Shown here: positions 59,126-64,000 of the stretch, piece after piece
How the letters are laid out: every line of letters starts with the position of its first letter
Position numbering within the stretch: the first letter of the stretch is position 1
Origin: JAICJR01 sp963848495
GTDB lineage: Bacteria; Actinomycetota; Thermoleophilia; Solirubrobacterales; Thermoleophilaceae
DNA: 64,000 bases
Assembly: GCA_963848495.1 (NCBI GenBank)
Contig: CAWKDV010000004.1
Span: 1,054,001 to 1,118,000 of the forward strand
Direction: 5' to 3'
Notes under the pieces: generated by a model
The model's database searches: none
Told to the model about the DNA's origin: nothing
What the model saw: only the letters and a program-made list of their open reading frames with translations
Program-made: the position numbers and the translations under genes

Positions 59126-61728
59126 CTACCCATCTTTCGCGAGCAGGCCGAGCCGTGTCGCGGCGGCCACGGCCTCCGTGCGGGTGCGGGCGTCGAGCTT
59201 GCGCAGGATCGACGAGACGTGGTGATCGACCGTGCGCGGCGAGAGGAACAGGCGCCCCGCGATGTCGGCGTTGGGCAGCCCGTCCGCGAGCAGCTCCAGC
59301 ACCTCGAGCTCGCGCTTCGTGAGCTGCGCCGGGTTGGTGCGCGCCGCTCCGTAGGGGCCGCGCGGGAGGTCGCGCGCGCCGCGCTCGCGCAGGCGGCGGG
59401 CCACGATCGCGGCGGCCGGCCGCGCCCCCAGCGCCTGCAGCTCCTCGAGCGCCCGGCGCAGGGCGGCCTCGTCCTCCGAGCCCGCGAGCGCCAACGCGGC
59501 GTCGTAGGGGCAGCCGAGCTCCGCCCACGCCCGCGCGGCGCCGTCGAAGTCGCCGGCCAGCTCGAGCGCGTACGGCGTCCCCGCTGCGGTCGCCGGCTCG
59601 CCGTCCGCACCGAGGCGCCGGTACCAGCAGGCGAGCTCGCCGGCCTCCCACTCCATGCCGCGCTCGCGGGCCACCGCCAGCGTGCGCTCGACAAGCGCGA
59701 CGGCCGCGTCGGGCCGGCCCTCGAGCCAGGCGAGCTCGGCCAGCGCCGCAACAACCGGCACGGTCTGCTGCGGCTCGTCGGTGGCCGCAGCCGGCGCCAG
59801 CGCCTCGGCGAGCGGCTCGCGCGGGTCCGGCTCGTCGCGCCGCGCGCGCACCAGCCCCTCGACGACGAGTCCGATCATGCTCGCCACCTGGGGGCGGCGC
59901 GGATCGCCGAGCGCGGAGCGCGCGGCCTCGGCCGCCTCGTCGAAGCGGCCGGCGGCGAGCTCCACCCAGCCGCGCGAGGCGACCAGGCACAGCCGCCAGT
60001 AGTCGAGGCCGCGCTCGCCGCAGTAGTCGAGCCCGGCGGCGATGGCGGAGGCGGCCTCGTGAAAGCGGCGCTGCCTGATGCAGAGCCAGGCCAGGTTGAG
60101 GTAGACGCGGCCGGCAGCGTCCTCCATCCGCCCGCCACGCGCCAGCTCGAGGGCGCGCTCGAGCTTGGCCCGGCCGGCCTGCGATCCGCTGCGGAACTCG
60201 GCAGAGCCGACCGTGATCAGCGCCTGCACGAGCGTGTCCTGCGCGTCGAGCGGCCTGGCCAGTCCAACCGCACGCTCGCCCCAGTCGATCGCCTCCTCGA
60301 CCTGTTCCCAGTTGAGGCAGCGCTGGGCGTAGGTGGCGTACGCGCGCGCGAGCTCGCGTGTCGGCTGCAGCGGCTCGAGGATGGCGATCGCCTCGCGGCA
60401 GGCTGTCTGGCCTTGGTGCGGCCTGCCCGCGAACGAGAGCAGGTGGGAAAGCGCGCGCAGTGAGTCGCCGATCCGCAGCGGGTCGCCCACCTCACGCCGC
60501 AGCGCGAGCGCGCGCTCTCCGAGCGGCAGCGACTTGTCGAGGTCGCCGCTCAGGTAGCACTCGTGCGAGCACAACTCGAACAGCTCGGCACGCTCCACCG
60601 CCGGGGACTGCTCGGCGAAGCGGAGCGCCCGCTCGTACTGAGCCACCGCCTCGCGGTGCGCCCCGAGTGAGGCGGCGCGGCGGGCGGCGTCGGGCGCGAA
60701 GCGGAGCACGGCGAGGTGATCGCCGGCGGCCTCGGCATGGTGGGCGAGCCGCGCGAGGTCGGGCGCACCGCCCGGCGGCTCGGCCAGCGCAGCGAGCGCC
60801 CGGCGGTGCAGCTCGAGGGCCCGCGCGGGCGCCACCGACTCCTCCAGCGCCAGCCGCGCCAGCTCGTGGCGGAACGCGACCGCGGCCGGGCCGCCGGTCA
60901 GCATCCCGGCCGCCACGCACTCCTCCACTCGGTCGAAGCTCTCGGGCTCGAGCCGCTCGAGCAGCCAGAGCTCCGCCTGCGGCGGCGCCACCGCTACCGC
61001 CTCGAGCAGCGCCCTCGCCTCCGGCGACAGCCGGGCGGCGCGCGCCAGCACGGCGTCACGCACGGTCGGTGGGATCTCCTCCCCGCCGGCCGCCAGGGCC
61101 TCGGTGACGAAGAACGGGTTGCCGCCGGTGCGGCGATAGAGCCCGGCCGGGTCGAGGCCGCGCTCCTGCGCCAGCTCGGCCACGGCGTCCGAGGACAGCC
61201 GCGGCACCGTCAGCCGCTCGAGCGCCGGGCTCGTCGCCAGCTCGCCCAGCACGAGCCGCAGCGGATGAGCGCGGTCGAGCTCGTCGTCGCGGTAGCTGCC
61301 GAGCACGAGCGCCGGCACCGACTCCACCCGCCGCACGAGGAGCCGCAGCACGTCGAGCGTGGCCTCGTCGGCCCAGTGCAGGTCCTCGAGCACCACCACC
61401 GACACGCGCCGGCCGCCCAGCTCGCCGAGCAGCGCCGACGCCACCTCGTGCGGCCTGGCCTCGCTCGCCACCAGCTCGCCGAGCCCGCCGCCCACCGCCT
61501 CGCCGATCTCGAAGAAGGGGCCGAGCGGGCGCGGCGTGAACATGGCGTCACAGGCGCCCCACAGCACCCGCGCCGACTCCGCCGACTCGCACAGCTCCCG
61601 GAGCAGCGAGGTCTTCCCCACACCGGCCTCGCCGCCGACCAGCACCACCCGGCCCCGCCGCGTCAGCGCGACGCCGCCGAGCGCCTGCTCCAGCGCGGCC
61701 AGCTGCTCCGACCGCTCTAGCAGGCCGC

Positions 61729-61732
<4 letters not shown>
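59126..61732 (-). CDS. Large LuxR-family ATPase regulator (MalT/LAL-like)
   Basis: The 868-residue protein begins with an AAA_16-type ATPase (Walker A GGEAGVGKTSLL near residue 33, Walker B VVVLEDLHWADE). A long TPR-like helical region (about 330-780) and a C-terminal LuxR helix-turn-helix (about 805-865, LTKRELEVLELLADGLPNADIAGRLFLSPRTVDHHVSSIL pattern in parts) follow. LAL regulators bind ligand and ATP, then activate transcription. The GTG at 61732 overlaps the kbl stop by four nt (GTGA), so it is translated with kbl and tdh and may control threonine or aminoketone use. Confidence 0.88.
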
Positions 61733-62929
<1,197 letters not shown>

Positions 62930-62944
62930 GGTCGGCTCCTTCCT

Positions 62945-63981
62945 CTAGATGTCGGTCCAGTCGAGGATGACCTTGCCCGACTGCCCCGAGCGGGCGACGG
63001 CGAACGCCTCCTCGAAGTCGCGGTGCGAGAAGCGGTGCGTGATCACCGGCGCTGATGTCGAGCCCCGACTGGAGCATCACGGTCATCTGGTACCAGGTCT
63101 CGTACATCTCGCGGCCGTAGATGCCCTTGATCGTGAGCATGTTGAAGATGACCGGGTTGAGGTCGAGCGCGATCTCGCGCGGTGGGGATGCCGAGCAGCG
63201 CGATGCTGGCCGCCGTGGGCCATGTTGGCGAGCATCGCGCGCAGCGCGTCGGGGTTGCCCGACATCTCGAGGCCGACGTCGAAGCCCTCGGTCATGCCGA
63301 GCTCGCGCTGCACGTCGGCGAGCTCGCGCTCGCGCGGGTCGACCGCCACCGTCGCGCCCATCCGGCGGGCCAGCTCGAGCCGGTAGGGGTTCAGGTCGGT
63401 GACGACGACGTGGCGCGCGCCGGCGTGGCGCACGACCGCCGCCGCCATGCAGCCGATCGGGCCCGGCGCCGGTGATCAGCACGTCCTCGCCGAGCACCGG
63501 GAACGACAGCGCCGTGTGCACGGCGTTGCCGAACGGGTCGAAGATCGAGGCCACGTCCTCGTCGATGCCCGGCCAGTGGTGCCAGATGTTCGTCATCGGC
63601 AGCGCGACGTACTCGGCGAACGCGCCCGGCCGGTTCACGCCGAGGCCGATCGTGTGCGCGCAGAGGTGGCGCCGGCCGGCCATGCAGTTGCGGCAGCGGC
63701 CGCAGACCACGTGCCCCTCGCCGCTCACGAGGTCGCCGACCGCGAAGTCGCTCACGTTCGAGCCGAACGTCGACGACCTCGCCCACGAACTCGTGCCCGA
63801 CGACCATCGGCACCGGGATCGTCCTCTGCGCCCAGGCGTCCCAGTCGTAGATGTGCAGGTCGGTGCCGCAGATGCCGGTCTTGCGCACGCGGATCAGCAC
63901 GTCGTTGATGCCGATCTCGGGCTCGGGCACGTCCTCGAGCCAGAGTCCCTCCGCCGCCTGCTGCTTCACCAGCGCCTTCAT
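62945..63981 (-). CDS. tdh: L-threonine 3-dehydrogenase, five frame breaks
   Basis: The zinc medium-chain dehydrogenase begins MKALVKQQAAEGLWLED. It shows KTGICGTDLHIYDWD (catalytic Cys), VVGHEFVGEVV, GEGHVVCGRCRNCMAGRRHLC (structural zinc cysteines), ITGAGPIGCMAAAV (NAD loop, after repair), and ends with VITHRF and SGKVILDWTDI. Breaks lie near 63767, 63463, 63209, 63180 and 63050, each one base too many. The repaired length is 343 residues; the E. coli enzyme has 341. It oxidises threonine to 2-amino-3-oxobutyrate, the substrate of the downstream kbl product. It is first in the tdh-kbl-LuxR transcript. Confidence 0.86.
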
Positions 63982-64000
63982 CGATGGCGAAGCTAGCGCA

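Overview
The window is GC-rich, densely packed bacterial DNA with many GTG starts, GTGA/ATGA gene overlaps and long antisense open frames. The gene set suggests a high-GC actinobacterium, and my best guess is Thermoleophilia/Solirubrobacterales. The supporting traits are a prolyl-tRNA synthetase of the short archaeal/eukaryotic-like type, a cysteine-type CcmE next to CcmF, secreted proteins with delta-60, Ig-like and RTX repeats, Lys/His-rich protein tails, and several extended ECF sigma factors. The taxon is inference; no rRNA or tRNA gene is visible to test it. The density of single-base indels suggests a draft or metagenome contig.

Layout. 0-11 kb: end of a VOC protein, HD-GYP and GGDEF c-di-GMP enzymes, a flippase-like membrane protein, a nuclease, a papain-like peptidase, a SpoIIE phosphatase, TldD/TldE, SecG and an ankyrin protein. 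11-20 kb: a redoxin, an ECF41 sigma factor, an LLM oxidoreductase, ProS, and a seven-PAS GGDEF-EAL protein followed by a scrambled SnoaL/monooxygenase locus. 20-25.7 kb: cytochrome c maturation genes (ccmE, ccmF, a CcmI-like gene), a cupin, an amidase, a response regulator and a secreted acidic protein. 25.7-31.7 kb: a glycan-decoration block of three methyltransferases, an acyltransferase and a two-domain glycosyltransferase. 31.7-40.6 kb: a sugar ABC-transport operon (binding protein, two permeases, GH4 glycosidase, BadF-type kinase, ATPase, ROK regulator) divergent from a SIS-domain isomerase/deaminase; together they look like an amino-sugar or chitobiose route. 40.7-48.4 kb: a trypsin-like protease, a TetR remnant, an S4 protein, a 5'-3' exonuclease, a 1290-residue secreted repeat protein and a PilZ protein. 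48.4-58.7 kb: an ECF41 sigma factor divergent from a DrrAB-type exporter, SDR/VOC/PNPOx enzymes, and two ECF42 plus YCII modules. 58.7-64 kb: a large LuxR-type ATPase regulator coupled to kbl and tdh (threonine catabolism), both broken by frameshifts.

Regulation stands out. All four ECF factors carry C-terminal extensions (SnoaL-like for ECF41, TPR-like for ECF42). For each I can place a bipartite promoter close to the published group motif: (T)GTCACA-N16-CGTC for ECF41 and TGTC-N-CGTC with a 17-bp gap for ECF42. The ECF41 locus at 49.3 kb has two such promoters arranged as an almost perfect 61-bp dyad. One serves the sigma gene and the other the exporter.

Two sequence-level oddities cut across the genes. 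First, tandem heptanucleotide repeats sit exactly at three convergent gene junctions (30.6, 40.6 and 43.1 kb), carrying or touching the stop codons of both genes, and a fourth lies in the 5' end of the exporter permease gene. Second, single-base frameshifts are scattered at 28-34 kb and 58.9 kb and are very dense in kbl/tdh. There, removing twelve inserted bases gives two proteins of exactly the usual family length, which points to insertion-biased sequencing error rather than gene decay.
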